This document shows positions 51,972 to 61,012 of a stretch of DNA of 64,000 nucleotides, piece after piece. Every line of letters begins with the position of its first letter. Positions within the stretch are counted from its first letter, which is position 1. Position numbers and translations under genes: made by a program. Under the pieces are notes generated by a model that worked only from the letters and a program-made list of their open reading frames with translations, was not told the DNA's origin and searched no databases. Source of the stretch: Catellatospora methionotrophica (lineage in GTDB: Bacteria; Actinomycetota; Actinomycetes; Mycobacteriales; Micromonosporaceae); NCBI RefSeq assembly GCF_011297335.1, contig NZ_JAAOTJ010000003.1, positions 1-64,000 of the forward strand, in the 5' to 3' direction.

Positions 51972-52358
51972 ATGGACGTCCTCAGCAGCCGCATCCTGCT
52001 CCGCCCGGCCGACCCGCAAGCCTCGCAGCGCTTCTACCGCGACGTGCTCGGGCTGGCGGTCTACCGCGAGTTCGGGCCGCCCGAGCATCCCGGCGTGGTC
52101 TTCTTTCTCGGCCAGGGCCTGCTGGAGGTATCCGGCGGCACCGCGGACTCGGGCCCGGGGACGACCGGCATCTGGCTGCAGGTCCGTGACCTGCGAGCCG
52201 AGCACGAGCGCCTCGCGGCCCGGGGTGTGGCGATCGTGCGCGAGCCCCGGCGAGAGTTCTGGGGCCTGGACGAGATGTGGATCGAGGACCCGGACGGGGT
52301 GCGCATCGTGCTCGTCGAGGTTCCCGCCGACCACCCGCTGCGCCGCGACCAGCGGTGA
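51972..52358 (+). CDS. VOC-family protein (glyoxalase/bleomycin-resistance fold)
   Basis: About 128 residues from the ATG at 51972; a GTG at 51918 is less likely. Paired beta-alpha-beta-beta-beta modules are visible: 'QASQRFYRDVLGLAVYREFG' and 'DEMWIEDPDGVRIVLVEV'. Metal ligands are not obvious in the first half. The family binds or modifies small toxic molecules; no substrate can be assigned. Confidence 0.8.
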   Translation: MDVLSSRILLRPADPQASQRFYRDVLGLAVYREFGPPEHPGVVFFLGQGLLEVSGGTADSGPGTTGIWLQVRDLRAEHERLAARGVAIVREPRREFWGLDEMWIEDPDGVRIVLVEVPADHPLRRDQR

Positions 52359-52399
52359 GGTGACAGCCGAGCTCGGCCGCCATGCGGCCTTGCGTAGTC

Positions 52400-52424
52400 G
52401 AGTACTTTATCTGTTACAGTACTC
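52400..52424. promoter_or_regulatory. PadR operator GAGTACT-N11-AGTACTC
   Basis: Seven-base perfect arms around 11 bases, ending three bases before the PadR start codon. The spacing is usual for PadR dimers and indicates autoregulation. Confidence 0.75.
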
Positions 52425-52427
52425 AAC

Positions 52428-52841
52428 GTGCCCGAGAACACTGACAGCGATACCTTTCTGGCGAGCGACGCCTTCGCAGCCGACCTCCTGCGTGGGCATA
52501 CCGACACGATCGTGTTGGCGGTCGTGAGCCAGGGCGAGAGCTACGGCTTCGAGATCTTCAAGACGATCCGCGACGCCACCGGCGGTGCCTACGAGATCAA
52601 GGAGGCGACGCTCTACGCCAGCTACCGCCGCCTGCTCAAAGACGGCCTCGTCGAGGCCTACTGGGGCGACGAGACCCAGGGCGGCCGGCGCAAGTACTAC
52701 CGCATCACCGACGCCGGGCGTGCGGTGTACCGCGACAACGTCGGCGCCTGGGAGATCACCCGGGGCCTCATCGACACCCTGCTCGATCTCGGCAGACCAG
52801 CCCGTACGGGCACCACCCGACCCGGAAGGCCACAGCAATGA
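52428..52841 (+). CDS. PadR-family regulator
   Basis: The 137-residue protein has the PadR winged helix with 'VVSQGESYGFEIFKTI', 'IKEATLYASYRRLLKDGLV' and 'GGRRKYYRITDAG'. Its C-terminal helix is short, as in the small (PadR-s1) group. GTG start. It overlaps the next gene by ATGA, the common arrangement in which a PadR controls a membrane protein. Confidence 0.9.
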   Translation: MPENTDSDTFLASDAFAADLLRGHTDTIVLAVVSQGESYGFEIFKTIRDATGGAYEIKEATLYASYRRLLKDGLVEAYWGDETQGGRRKYYRITDAGRAVYRDNVGAWEITRGLIDTLLDLGRPARTGTTRPGRPQQ

Positions 52842-53725
52842 CCGACGGCAGCCTGGCGATCCACCGCCTGCTCGACGAGGCGTTCGCCGGAATCGAGATG
52901 ACCCCCGAGGCGCGCGACCTCAAGGAGGAGATGCGCGCCAACCTCGTCGCCCGCATCGCCGAACTCGAGAAGTCCGGCGTCGGCAGCGACACCTCCGCCC
53001 AGCGCGCCATGGCCGAACTGGGCGACATCTCCTCGATCGTGTCCGAGACCGCCGCCGCGCCGTCCACGGCCCCGTGGCTCGACCAGCGCGTCCGGCCACG
53101 TCCCGGCTACGTCGTACGCACCCTGCTGCTGTCCCTGCTGGCGGCCGCCGCACTGGCGCTGCTGGCCTGGTCCGTGCTCGACAGCGCCGCGCGCGGCTGG
53201 CAGCCGCTGGCCGTGGCGGTGCTGGCCCTGGCCGGTGGCGTCATCGTCGCCGACGCCTTGCGCCAGGAGACCACCTCCAGCTATCCCCTGCCGACCGCCC
53301 GCGCCGCCGGCTACGGCACCGCCGCGACGGTGGCCCTGGCCGGTGCCGGATGCGTGGCGGCCGCCTACCCCCGGTGGCCGGTCGGGCTGCTGGTCACCGG
53401 CGGGGTGCTGCTGCTCGCCGCCGCTGTCGCGTTCACCTGGCTCGGCGTGACCCAGACCAACCGGCACAAGCCCTGGATGGTCCGCCTGCAGCGCGAGCAC
53501 CAGCAGATCGGCGACGTGTTCGCGGGCGATCCGGCCGCCGCCGCCCGGTTCGGCATCTACACCGTGGCGATCTGGCTCGCCGCGATCGCCGGGTTCGTCG
53601 TGCTGACCGTCACGGTCGGCTGGGCGTGGTCGTGGCTGGCCCTGGTCGGCGGCGTCCTGGCGATGTTCGTCGTCATGGCGCGCAGCATGTTCCGCCCGCG
53701 CGGCACCGACGCGCACCGCTCCTGA
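52838..53725 (+). CDS. Membrane protein with permease-prefix domain
   Basis: The 295-residue protein has a cytoplasmic helical N-terminus (about 1-75; 'FAGIEMTPEARDLKEEM', 'SAQRAMAELGDI') matching the prefix domain found beside PadR regulators. Transmembrane segments cluster in residues 88-180 and 238-285. It probably senses or exports the compound that lifts PadR repression, but no ligand is known. Coupled to the PadR gene by ATGA. Confidence 0.78.
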   Translation: MTDGSLAIHRLLDEAFAGIEMTPEARDLKEEMRANLVARIAELEKSGVGSDTSAQRAMAELGDISSIVSETAAAPSTAPWLDQRVRPRPGYVVRTLLLSLLAAAALALLAWSVLDSAARGWQPLAVAVLALAGGVIVADALRQETTSSYPLPTARAAGYGTAATVALAGAGCVAAAYPRWPVGLLVTGGVLLLAAAVAFTWLGVTQTNRHKPWMVRLQREHQQIGDVFAGDPAAAARFGIYTVAIWLAAIAGFVVLTVTVGWAWSWLALVGGVLAMFVVMARSMFRPRGTDAHRS

Positions 53726-53736
53726 CGGAAACGGAG

Positions 53737-53766
53737 ACCGGCCGGGTGCGTCAGCACCCGGCCGGT
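53737..53766. terminator. Bidirectional hairpin terminator
   Basis: Perfect 13-base-pair stem with a four-base loop between two convergent genes. Confidence 0.85.
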
Positions 53767-53783
53767 TCGCGTCGGCGCTGGAT

Positions 53784-54212
53784 TCAGGCCAACTGCCGCC
53801 GCAGCCAGCCGGGATCGGGGTTGACGTGCGGCCGACCCGCGACCACGACGGTCGGCACCGTCTCGTCGCCGCCGGTGATGGCCCGCACCGCCGCCGCGCC
53901 GTCCGGGTCACGCCAGATGTCGACCCAGTGCACCCGGTGCGCCTGGGCACCCAGGCGCAGGCGGAGGCGCAGGCAGTACTGGCAACCGGGCCGCCAGTAG
54001 ACGATCGGGCGGCCGTCGGCCGCGCTGCGCCGCTGCGCCTCGGCCGCGGCGAGCGAGCGCGGGAACACCAGCGGCGACACCGCCACGGCCAGCAGGGCGA
54101 AGACCAGCCCCAGCGCGACCCCGGCACCGGGTGATCCGGTGCTCACCTGCCGCGCCGCCATCGCCAGGCCGACCAACGCGAAAAGAACGGCCAACATCCA
54201 TCTGCGCGCCAT
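53784..54212 (-). CDS. Membrane-anchored glutaredoxin/mycoredoxin-like protein
   Basis: The 142-residue protein has two N-terminal transmembrane segments (about 5-22 and 29-50) and a C-terminal thioredoxin-fold domain with the active site Cys77-Gln-Tyr-Cys80 in 'YWRPGCQYCLRL' and the cis-Pro loop 'ETVPTVVV'. Mycoredoxin-like domains reduce mixed disulfides with mycothiol. Topology suggests the domain faces the cytoplasm. It stands alone. Confidence 0.82.
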   Translation of the reverse strand: MARRWMLAVLFALVGLAMAARQVSTGSPGAGVALGLVFALLAVAVSPLVFPRSLAAAEAQRRSAADGRPIVYWRPGCQYCLRLRLRLGAQAHRVHWVDIWRDPDGAAAVRAITGGDETVPTVVVAGRPHVNPDPGWLRRQLA

Positions 54213-54256
54213 GCGGCCAAGGTAGCGGGCCGGTGCGCGCCGTCGGCGAGCGCGCC

Positions 54257-54700
54257 CTACCCGATCCGGTAGGAGACGTCGCCGCGCATCGGGATGCCGA
54301 TACCGCCCACGATCCTGAGCTCACCGGCCCCTGCCACCATCGACGGGCTCTGTGTGCGGGCGTTCTTGACCTGGAACGACAAGCCCTGCCGGAGGGCGTC
54401 GCCGCCGCGCGGCTGCGCGACGTAGAACTTCTCGGTGCCGCCGATCGACCAGCCGCCGTCGGCGGTCCTGGCGAACAGGCAGACCGTGTCCCAGCCGTTG
54501 CGGGGCACCGCGATCGGCACGGTCCGGCCCTCGCCGTCGGCGAAGGCGCACCAGCCCACGGCGTGGGAGTCCCGGCCGCCGCACAGCGCGACGAAGACGG
54601 TGCGGCTGCTGTGGTTGTGCACGGTCAGGTAGCGGTTCGAGTCGGTGACGAGCCACGTTCCGCCACCGCTGCCGGTTCCCAAGATCGCGAAAGGATCCAT
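54257..54700 (-). CDS. Hypothetical protein
   Basis: About 147 residues from the ATG at 54700; a start at 54820 would add 40 poorly conserved residues. The protein is beta-rich ('GGTWLVTDSNRYLTVHNHS', 'GGWSIGGTEKFYVAQP') and has two Cys ('VALCGGRD', 'VGWCAFADG', also 'DTVCLF'). No signal peptide and no family recognised. Divergent from the serine hydrolase gene. Confidence 0.55.
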   Translation of the reverse strand: MDPFAILGTGSGGGTWLVTDSNRYLTVHNHSSRTVFVALCGGRDSHAVGWCAFADGEGRTVPIAVPRNGWDTVCLFARTADGGWSIGGTEKFYVAQPRGGDALRQGLSFQVKNARTQSPSMVAGAGELRIVGGIGIPMRGDVSYRIG

Positions 54701-54931
54701 CTGCCGCCGCTTCCCGCCGGGGTTCGAGAACACCGTCAGGGTATCGACGTGTTTGACGCCCCGCAGGGCCGTCCGGATGACCACTGAGTGTCGGCGCGGT
54801 GTCGGTGCCCGTATGCGCAACTGGGCCGAAACCCTGCCGAGCGGTCTGGCATTTGATGTACTCGGTTGCAGTGGTATGGCAGCATTCGGCCTCCCCTCGG
54901 CGGCCGTGTCGCGTCAACACGGGGGTCCGGC

Positions 54932-56179
54932 ATGCAGCGGTTCGGCGTTGGCAAGGTGACCATCTCGCTCGTCGCGATGGCGGCGTTCACGGCCGCCTGC
55001 GGCAATACGATGGGCGAACCGGCCACCTGGGTCACCCCGACCCCGGCCGTGCCCGCGTACGCCGCGCAACTGGAGAGGACGCTGCAGACCATCGTCGGCG
55101 ACCTGCACGTGCCCGGGGCGGTCGTGATGATCACGTCCCCGGCCAAGGGCGACTGGGCGCAGACCTTCGGCACCGCCGAACTCGACGGCAACGCCCCGAT
55201 CAACGTCGGCGACCACTTCCGGATCGGTTCGAACACCAAGACGATGACCGGCACGGCGCTGCTGCAACTCGTCCAGGAAGGCAAGATCGGCCTGGACGAC
55301 CCGGTGTCGAAGTACCGGCCCGAGGTGCCCAACGGCGACAACATCACTATCGCCCAGATGCTGAGCATGCGCAGCGGGCTGTACAACTACTCCGAGGACG
55401 AGCAGTTCAACGCCGACCTGGACAGCGACCCGCTGCGCGTGTGGAAGCCCGACGAGCTGCTGGCCATCGCGTTCGCCAAGCCGCCGTACTTCGCCCCCGG
55501 CGCGGGCTTCCACTACTCGAACACCAACCTCATCCTGGCCGGGCTGATCGTCGAGCAGCTCACCGGCCACTCCCTGCAGGACGAGTTCCAGCAGCGCATC
55601 TTCGGCCCGCTCGGCCTCAAGCAGACGCTGCTACCCGCAGCCACCGAGTCCGACCTGCCCACGCCCCACCCGCAGGGCTACATGTTCGGCACGAACGTCA
55701 GCACCCTCACCGACCCCGCGCTGCCGCCCGCCGAGCAGGCCGCCGTCGCCGCCGGCACCCTGCAGCCCCGGGACGTCACCGTCAGCAACCCGTCGTGGGC
55801 GTGGGCGGCAGGCGGCGCGATCTCCACCGCCCCTGACCTGACCAGGTATGCCACGGCGCTGGTCGGCGGCGGGCTGCTCGACGCGAAGACGCAGCAGATC
55901 CGGCTGGACAGCATCCAGCCGATCCAGACCCCGGCGCCGATCGAGGTCGGCTACGGCCTGGCCATCGCCCGCTTCGGGCCGCTGTACGGCCACGACGGCC
56001 AGCTCCCCGGCTTCAACTCGTTCATGGCGCACGACCCCGTCCGCAAGGACACCGTCATCGTGCTGACCACGCTGACCGCCGCCGCGGACGGCAGGCAGCC
56101 CGCCAACGCGCTGGCCATGGCGATCATCGGCGCGCTGTACGACCTGCCCGCGGCCCCGTCCCCGACGCCGAGCCGCTGA
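54932..56179 (+). CDS. Serine hydrolase lipoprotein (beta-lactamase / D-alanyl-D-alanine carboxypeptidase fold)
   Basis: About 415 residues from the ATG at 54932. The signal ends in a lipobox 'FTAACG' (Cys23), so it is lipid-anchored outside. The class C-type fold has Ser100-x-x-Lys103 in 'GSNTKT', Tyr195-Ser-Asn in 'HYSNTN' and 'GHDGQLPG' in place of the KTG motif. Members include DD-peptidases, esterases and R61-like enzymes; the substrate is open. The C-terminus is Pro/Ser-rich. Confidence 0.87.
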   Translation: MQRFGVGKVTISLVAMAAFTAACGNTMGEPATWVTPTPAVPAYAAQLERTLQTIVGDLHVPGAVVMITSPAKGDWAQTFGTAELDGNAPINVGDHFRIGSNTKTMTGTALLQLVQEGKIGLDDPVSKYRPEVPNGDNITIAQMLSMRSGLYNYSEDEQFNADLDSDPLRVWKPDELLAIAFAKPPYFAPGAGFHYSNTNLILAGLIVEQLTGHSLQDEFQQRIFGPLGLKQTLLPAATESDLPTPHPQGYMFGTNVSTLTDPALPPAEQAAVAAGTLQPRDVTVSNPSWAWAAGGAISTAPDLTRYATALVGGGLLDAKTQQIRLDSIQPIQTPAPIEVGYGLAIARFGPLYGHDGQLPGFNSFMAHDPVRKDTVIVLTTLTAAADGRQPANALAMAIIGALYDLPAAPSPTPSR

Positions 56180-56187
56180 CCGGCCAC

Positions 56188-57276
56188 TTAGCGGCGGTAG
56201 TCGGGGACGTCGAGGGTCACTCCGCCGCGCATGGCCGCTTCGTGCGCGACGATGCCTGGCGCGGTCCAGGCCGCAGCGGTGTCGGCGTCGATGCGCGACG
56301 GGCGCCCTTCGACGATGCTGCGGACGAACTCGTGCACCAGGTGCGGGTGCGAACCGCCGTGCGCGTCGCGGTGAGCGGCGAACCCGGCGATCTCCCGGGG
56401 CAGCAGATGGCCGTGGTCGGCGGGCTCGAACACGGTGCGTTCCACCGGATTACCGCGCTGGCCTGGCCCCGGCGCCGTCATGTCGAACCGGGTCAGCGGG
56501 CCGCCTTCGACAGAGGGCCATTCGATGCCGGTGCGGTCGCCGTAGACGCAGAAACCTTCGGTGTACGCCCGTGCCGTCTGATGGAACGCCATCGTCACCT
56601 CGGCGACGGCATCGCTGCCGCGCAGCCGGAACAGGCCCGCCTCCAGCGGGTACGGGTTGCCGAACGAGCCTTCGCGGTCGCCGGTGAGCCTGCCCGAGCC
56701 GAGGCAGTGCACGCTCGTGACGGTCGTGTCCAGCAGCGCCAGGATCGGCGAGAGTGCGTGCGTCACGTACGCCATCGGCGGGTAGCCGCGCCAGTAGGCG
56801 GCGAAACCGTCGAGGTTCTGGATGTGAAAGCCCCGGTAGAACGTGACCGCGCCCAGTTCTCCGCTGCGGTGCAGCCGCTCGACGGCGTGATACTCCCGGG
56901 CGTACACCGATGTCTCCATCATCATGTACACCCGGCCCGATGCGTGCGCCGCGGCGCGGACCGCGCCGAGGTCCTCCAACGACATCGCCATCGGGACCGC
57001 GCAGGCGCAGTGTCGTCCCGCGGTCAGCGCTGCAATCGATTGCCGGGCGTGGAAGGCGACCGGTGTCAGCAGGTGAACGGCGTCGACACGAGGGTCGTTC
57101 AGCACCGCGTCGAGGTCCGTGGCCCGGTCGGTGACACGGTGCCGGTCGCCGACCTCGGCCAGCCGGGCCGGGTCGGCGTCGACGATCGTGATGTGGCCGA
57201 CGTCCGGATGACGCTGGTAGATCGGCAGGAACGCCTCGCCGAACCCCAACCCGACGACCGCCACACCCACGCTCAT
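56188..57276 (-). CDS. Gfo/Idh/MocA-family oxidoreductase
   Basis: The 362-residue protein has the Rossmann motif 'VVGLGFGEAFLP' and the family layout ('VDAVHLLTPVAFHARQSIAAL'). At the position where most members carry the catalytic Lys in an EKP motif it reads 'CACAVPMAM', so Glu and Lys are missing; catalysis may differ or be lost. 'THALSPILALL' in the second domain keeps a His. Family members act on sugars, inositols or sugar acids. Its start is 20 bases from a perfect LacI-type palindrome. Confidence 0.83.
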   Translation of the reverse strand: MSVGVAVVGLGFGEAFLPIYQRHPDVGHITIVDADPARLAEVGDRHRVTDRATDLDAVLNDPRVDAVHLLTPVAFHARQSIAALTAGRHCACAVPMAMSLEDLGAVRAAAHASGRVYMMMETSVYAREYHAVERLHRSGELGAVTFYRGFHIQNLDGFAAYWRGYPPMAYVTHALSPILALLDTTVTSVHCLGSGRLTGDREGSFGNPYPLEAGLFRLRGSDAVAEVTMAFHQTARAYTEGFCVYGDRTGIEWPSVEGGPLTRFDMTAPGPGQRGNPVERTVFEPADHGHLLPREIAGFAAHRDAHGGSHPHLVHEFVRSIVEGRPSRIDADTAAAWTAPGIVAHEAAMRGGVTLDVPDYRR

Positions 57277-57296
57277 GGTCCCCGAGCATGGCCACT

Positions 57297-57308
57297 GAAA
57301 TCGATTTC
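57297..57308. promoter_or_regulatory. LacI-type operator GAAATCGATTTC
   Basis: Perfect 12-base palindrome with central CG, between the Gfo/Idh/MocA gene and the divergent hypothetical gene. No LacI gene adjoins, so the repressor acts from elsewhere. Confidence 0.6.
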
Positions 57309-57369
57309 GTCAACCGGACCCGGCAAAACGTCGCGGGCGCGGAGCACGGACTGGCATACGCTGCCGAAC

Positions 57370-58101
57370 GTGGCCACGACTCCCGACCCGCTGCTGGACC
57401 CGCTCGCCGAACTGGCAGCCCAGCGTGCCGAGTTCGACTGGGACGGCCACGACGTACTGCGGCTCGACGACCGCTACCGGCGGCGGCACCTTCCCCTGCT
57501 GCACGAGTCCCCACGGCCCCCGTTCGCCGACGGTGACCTTTCGCCCGGCGAGTACTGGCCGCCGATCAGGTCCGCGGTGATCCCGATCGACGACGCCGTC
57601 CTGCGCGCCGACACCTGCTTCACCGCGTTCCTCGACGAACTGCGCGACGCGGCCGGCCCCTGCGTCTGGTGGCCCGGCCTGCGGCTGCGCGCCGAGCTGG
57701 TCCACACGACCCTGGCCCCTGAACTCGACCCGGACACGCGGCTGACCGGTGACGTCCTCGCCCCGGTCCACCTGATCGTCCGCGGCCCGTGGCTGGGCCG
57801 CCTCAACGCCGGGCGCATCTACCTGCCGGTCCAGGCGACCGACACGGCCTCGGCCCGGCAACTGACCGCGGTGCGGGCCCGGCTCGGCAGCCCGCCCCGG
57901 CCGATGCTGGCCGGTTACCTGCAGCTGACCGGCGACGTGCACGGCGAGCAGTACGCCGCGCTGCGTGACCTGGTCCGCCGGTACCAGCGCCGGGTCCAGG
58001 TCGCGGTCCGGCCGCCGGACCTGTGGCTGATGGACACGATGGACGACCTGGTCCTGCGTTCGCGTGTGGTGCAGCGGCTGCCGTTGTCCGCCGCCGGGTG
58101 A
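57370..58101 (+). CDS. Hypothetical protein, unrecognised
   Basis: About 243 residues from the GTG at 57370. It is globular, without signal peptide or membrane segment, and rich in Trp/Leu/Arg ('VLRLDDRYRRRHLPLLHES', 'CVWWPGLRLRAELVHTT'). The composition and even codon usage suggest a real gene. I recognise no family. A short hairpin (58121-58146) follows. Confidence 0.55.
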   Translation: MATTPDPLLDPLAELAAQRAEFDWDGHDVLRLDDRYRRRHLPLLHESPRPPFADGDLSPGEYWPPIRSAVIPIDDAVLRADTCFTAFLDELRDAAGPCVWWPGLRLRAELVHTTLAPELDPDTRLTGDVLAPVHLIVRGPWLGRLNAGRIYLPVQATDTASARQLTAVRARLGSPPRPMLAGYLQLTGDVHGEQYAALRDLVRRYQRRVQVAVRPPDLWLMDTMDDLVLRSRVVQRLPLSAAG

Positions 58102-58120
58102 GGATCCCGGCCCGGATCCG

Positions 58121-58146
58121 GGCACCCGATATGATCACCGGGTGCC
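58121..58146. terminator. Short hairpin upstream of ispF
   Basis: Eight-base perfect arms GGCACCCG / CGGGTGCC with a ten-base loop, next to a 14-base GC-rich palindrome (58110-58123). Probably the terminator of the preceding gene. Confidence 0.5.
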
Positions 58147-58205
58147 GCGGCGGCGCCGGGCGTCGGCAGGCAGCCCCCGCCCGGGTCAATGGCTGAGGAG
58201 CGCGG

Positions 58206-58673
58206 ATGCTGGTAGGTCTCGGAGTCGATGTCCATCCCGTCGAGGCGGGTCGTGACTGCTGGATCGCGGGCCTGCACTGGCCGGGCGTCAGCGGCTGCTC
58301 GGGCCACTCCGACGGCGACGTCGCCTCGCACGCCCTGTGCAACGCGCTGCTGTCGGCGGCCGGTCTCGGGGATCTGGGTGCCGTGTTCGGCGTCGACGAC
58401 CCGCGCTGGGCGGGTGCGAGCGGCCTGACCCTGCTGGCGGAGGTCAAGCGGCTGCTCGACGAGGCGGGCCTGTCGGTCGGCAACGCCGTCGTGCAGGTCA
58501 TCGGCCCCGCCCCGAAGATCAAGAGCCGGCGTGAGGAGGCGCAGCGCGTCCTGTCCGAGGCGATCGGCGCGCCGGTGTCGGTGACCGGCGCGACCACCGA
58601 CGGTCTCGGCTTCGCCGGCCGTGGCGAAGGCCTCGCCGCGTTCGCCACCTGCCTGCTGCTGCGCAACCCGTAA
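58206..58673 (+). CDS. ispF: 2-C-methyl-D-erythritol 2,4-cyclodiphosphate synthase
   Basis: The 155-residue protein matches IspF: metal ligands Asp8 and His10 in 'GVDVHP', then '[12 protein letters not shown]' with a further metal His, and the C-terminal '[16 protein letters not shown]' signature. It cyclises CDP-methylerythritol phosphate in the non-mevalonate isoprenoid pathway. IspF genes usually lie beside ispD; here it stands alone, so it may be a second copy. That cannot be decided from this window. The residues after the His ligand differ slightly from the usual consensus ('CNALL'). Confidence 0.88.
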   Translation: MLVGLGVDVHPVEAGRDCWIAGLHWPGVSGCSGHSDGDVASHALCNALLSAAGLGDLGAVFGVDDPRWAGASGLTLLAEVKRLLDEAGLSVGNAVVQVIGPAPKIKSRREEAQRVLSEAIGAPVSVTGATTDGLGFAGRGEGLAAFATCLLLRNP

Positions 58674-58682
58674 AACGTGCCG

Positions 58683-58712
58683 GCCAGGCCCGGTGACTGC
58701 ACCGGGCCTGGC
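58683..58712. terminator. Bidirectional hairpin terminator
   Basis: Perfect 13-base-pair stem with a four-base ACTG loop, between the convergent ispF and acyl-CoA dehydrogenase genes. Confidence 0.85.
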
Positions 58713-58725
58713 AACCGGCGGCGAG

Positions 58726-60426
58726 CTAAGGCCGCATCTCGTACGCCCCGCACAGCGCCTCGACCCGCGCCCACACGGCGGCGGTCCGCGCAGCGTCACG
58801 GACCGGGCGGCGCAGGTGCGCCACGGCCCAGTCCGCCTGCTGCGCGGTGGTCGCGGCCTTGCCGTGCAACTCCGTCGCGTACGCCGAGAAGTCACCGACC
58901 AGCACCGCGAAGATCTCGTCGAGCACGTCGCGGTCCAAACCGGTCAGCTCCGCCTGCTCCAGAATCAGCTGCCCGTAAACGACCAGCGCGAACAGTTGCC
59001 CCACGGTCAGCAGGAAGTCCAGATCCCGCTGCTGCTCCTCATCGGGGGCATGCGCCAGCAGCAGCGCGCACAGCCCGTCGGCCTGCTCCCGGAACACCGC
59101 GACGCTGGCGACGTCGCCGTGCCGGTCGTACGGGCCGCGCCAGTCGTGGAACCGGATCGCCCCGAGCCCGCGCGCGGGCCCCTGCCGGAACAGGAACTCG
59201 TCGTCGGCGGCGTCGAGCCGCGTCGGCACGGGTGCGTAGTCGGCCGGGCCGAACAGGTAGTTCGGCATGAACTTGAGGATCAGCGCCAGGTTGACGTGCA
59301 CGGTGCCCTCGAGCTTCGGCAGGCCCCGGATGTCCTTGGCGGCCTTGTCGAAGTAGGTGTCGGCCTCGAAACCCTTCGCGGCGATCACGTCCCACAGCAG
59401 GTCGACGACCCGCTCGCCCTCGGTGGTGACCTTCATTTTCGTCATCGGGTTGAACAGCAGATAACGCCGATCGTCGGGGCCCGCGGACCGGAAGTAGTCC
59501 ACGGCCCGGTCACTGAACAGCTTCATCGCGACCAGCCGGGCGTAGGCGTCGGTGAGCTCGCGGCGCACGTGCGGGAAGTCGGTGACCTTCCTGCCGTACA
59601 GCTCGCGGCGGTGCGCGTGGGTGACCGCCTCGTACATCGCGTGTTCGCAGATGCCGATGGAGGCGGTGCACAGGTTGAACTTGCCGACGTTGACGGTGTT
59701 GAGTGCGGCGTCGAACGCGGCCCGGCCGGTGTGCAGCACGTCCTGCTCGCGGACCGGATAGTCCTGCAACCGGAACTCGCTGACGTACATCTGCCCGTTC
59801 ACCACGTTCTTGACCAGGTGGTATGCCGGGTGGCGGCTGTCGGCGGCGAAGAAGACATACCCGTCGGGCCCGTCCACGTCGGCGCGGCGCCCGAACACCG
59901 ACACGAGCCCGGCGACGTTGCCGTTGCCGATGTAGTACTTGCCGCCGGTCGCCGTGAACCCGCCCGCGCCGTCCGGGGTGAGGACCATGTCGGTGGCGTA
60001 GATGTCGGCGCCGTGGGTGCGCTCGGACAGGCCGAACGCCATCACGTGGCCGTCGGCGAGCAGCCCGGCGGCGCGGGCGCGGGCGGTTCCGTTGGCGCTC
60101 TGCCACACCGGGCCCAGGCCCAGGACGGTCACCTGCCACGTGTACCAGTAGCCGAGGCCGTAGAAGGCGAGGATCTCGCTCAGCGCCGCGTTGCGGGCGG
60201 TGTCCCAGCGGGTCCCGGTGCCGTCGGCCGCCGGGGTCAGGAACGTCGCGAACAGGCCTTCCTTGGCGACGAAGTCCAGGAAGTCGGCGTACCAGGTGCG
60301 GTCGTTGTAGCTGTCGACCAGCACCTTCTTGCCACGGTCCTCGAAGAAGCCGATCGTGGCGCGCAGCAGCCTGCGGGTGTCGTCGTCGAAGTGCGCGGGG
60401 TCGTAGGTGTGCGGGTTCAGCAGCAT
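58726..60426 (-). CDS. Acyl-CoA dehydrogenase-like flavoprotein
   Basis: The 566-residue protein has the acyl-CoA dehydrogenase plan: helical N-terminus, beta middle domain ('AFGLSERTHGADI', 'GGKYYIGNGNVAGLV') and a helical FAD domain ('AHRRELYGRKVTDFPHVR'). A C-terminal extension (about 430-566) is longer than in short-chain enzymes. The catalytic Glu position is not certain. It probably oxidises an acyl-CoA or related thioester. The PadR gene upstream on the same strand, 23 bases away, may control it. Confidence 0.82.
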   Translation of the reverse strand: MLLNPHTYDPAHFDDDTRRLLRATIGFFEDRGKKVLVDSYNDRTWYADFLDFVAKEGLFATFLTPAADGTGTRWDTARNAALSEILAFYGLGYWYTWQVTVLGLGPVWQSANGTARARAAGLLADGHVMAFGLSERTHGADIYATDMVLTPDGAGGFTATGGKYYIGNGNVAGLVSVFGRRADVDGPDGYVFFAADSRHPAYHLVKNVVNGQMYVSEFRLQDYPVREQDVLHTGRAAFDAALNTVNVGKFNLCTASIGICEHAMYEAVTHAHRRELYGRKVTDFPHVRRELTDAYARLVAMKLFSDRAVDYFRSAGPDDRRYLLFNPMTKMKVTTEGERVVDLLWDVIAAKGFEADTYFDKAAKDIRGLPKLEGTVHVNLALILKFMPNYLFGPADYAPVPTRLDAADDEFLFRQGPARGLGAIRFHDWRGPYDRHGDVASVAVFREQADGLCALLLAHAPDEEQQRDLDFLLTVGQLFALVVYGQLILEQAELTGLDRDVLDEIFAVLVGDFSAYATELHGKAATTAQQADWAVAHLRRPVRDAARTAAVWARVEALCGAYEMRP

Positions 60427-60449
60427 GGCGGCAGCCGCCTTCCGGGATG

Positions 60450-61010
60450 TCAGCGGCCGAGGCCGTGGAGAGTGTCGAGGACGTCGTCGAGCCAGGCCAG
60501 AACCATCCGCTCGTACGCGATACCGCCGCGCAGCACGACGTGCTGCAACCGCTGGCCTTCGCCGAGGGTGGCTTCATCGGGGAAGTCGCGCTGCTCGCCG
60601 GTCAGGTAGCGGTGCAGCGTGGTCTTGTGGTCGGCTCGGTAGTGCTCGACCTCGGCGATCAGCGCGGCCCGGCCCGCCGCGTCGTCGAACGCCGCACCGC
60701 GGATCTTGACCGCGAGTTCGTGGCGGACGGTCTCCGGCTGGACGGGTTCGCGCAGCCAGGTCGTCAGCGCGGCACGGCCGGGTGCGGCCACCGAGTAGGA
60801 CCGCTTGTCGGGGCGGCCCTCCTGGTCGACGTCCTGCCCGGTGACCCAGCCGTCGACTTCCATGCGCTTGAGGACGCGGTAGATCTGCTGGTGGGTGGCG
60901 GTCCAGAACCGGCCGATGGACCTGTCGAAGCGCCGGGCCAGCTCATAGCCGGATCCCGGCTGCTCCAGCAGCGAGACGAGGATCGCGTGTTCGAGTGCCA
61001 CGCGAGCCAT
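60450..61010 (-). CDS. PadR-family regulator (long form)
   Basis: The 186-residue protein has the PadR winged helix ('LLEQPGSGYELARRF', 'THQQIYRVLKRMEVDGWV', 'RPDKRSYSVAAPG') and a long C-terminal helical domain of the PadR-s2/Vir_act type. It precedes the acyl-CoA dehydrogenase gene in probable operon order. A 24-base palindrome lies two bases from its start. Confidence 0.9.
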   Translation of the reverse strand: MARVALEHAILVSLLEQPGSGYELARRFDRSIGRFWTATHQQIYRVLKRMEVDGWVTGQDVDQEGRPDKRSYSVAAPGRAALTTWLREPVQPETVRHELAVKIRGAAFDDAAGRAALIAEVEHYRADHKTTLHRYLTGEQRDFPDEATLGEGQRLQHVVLRGGIAYERMVLAWLDDVLDTLHGLGR

Positions 61011-61012
61011 GA

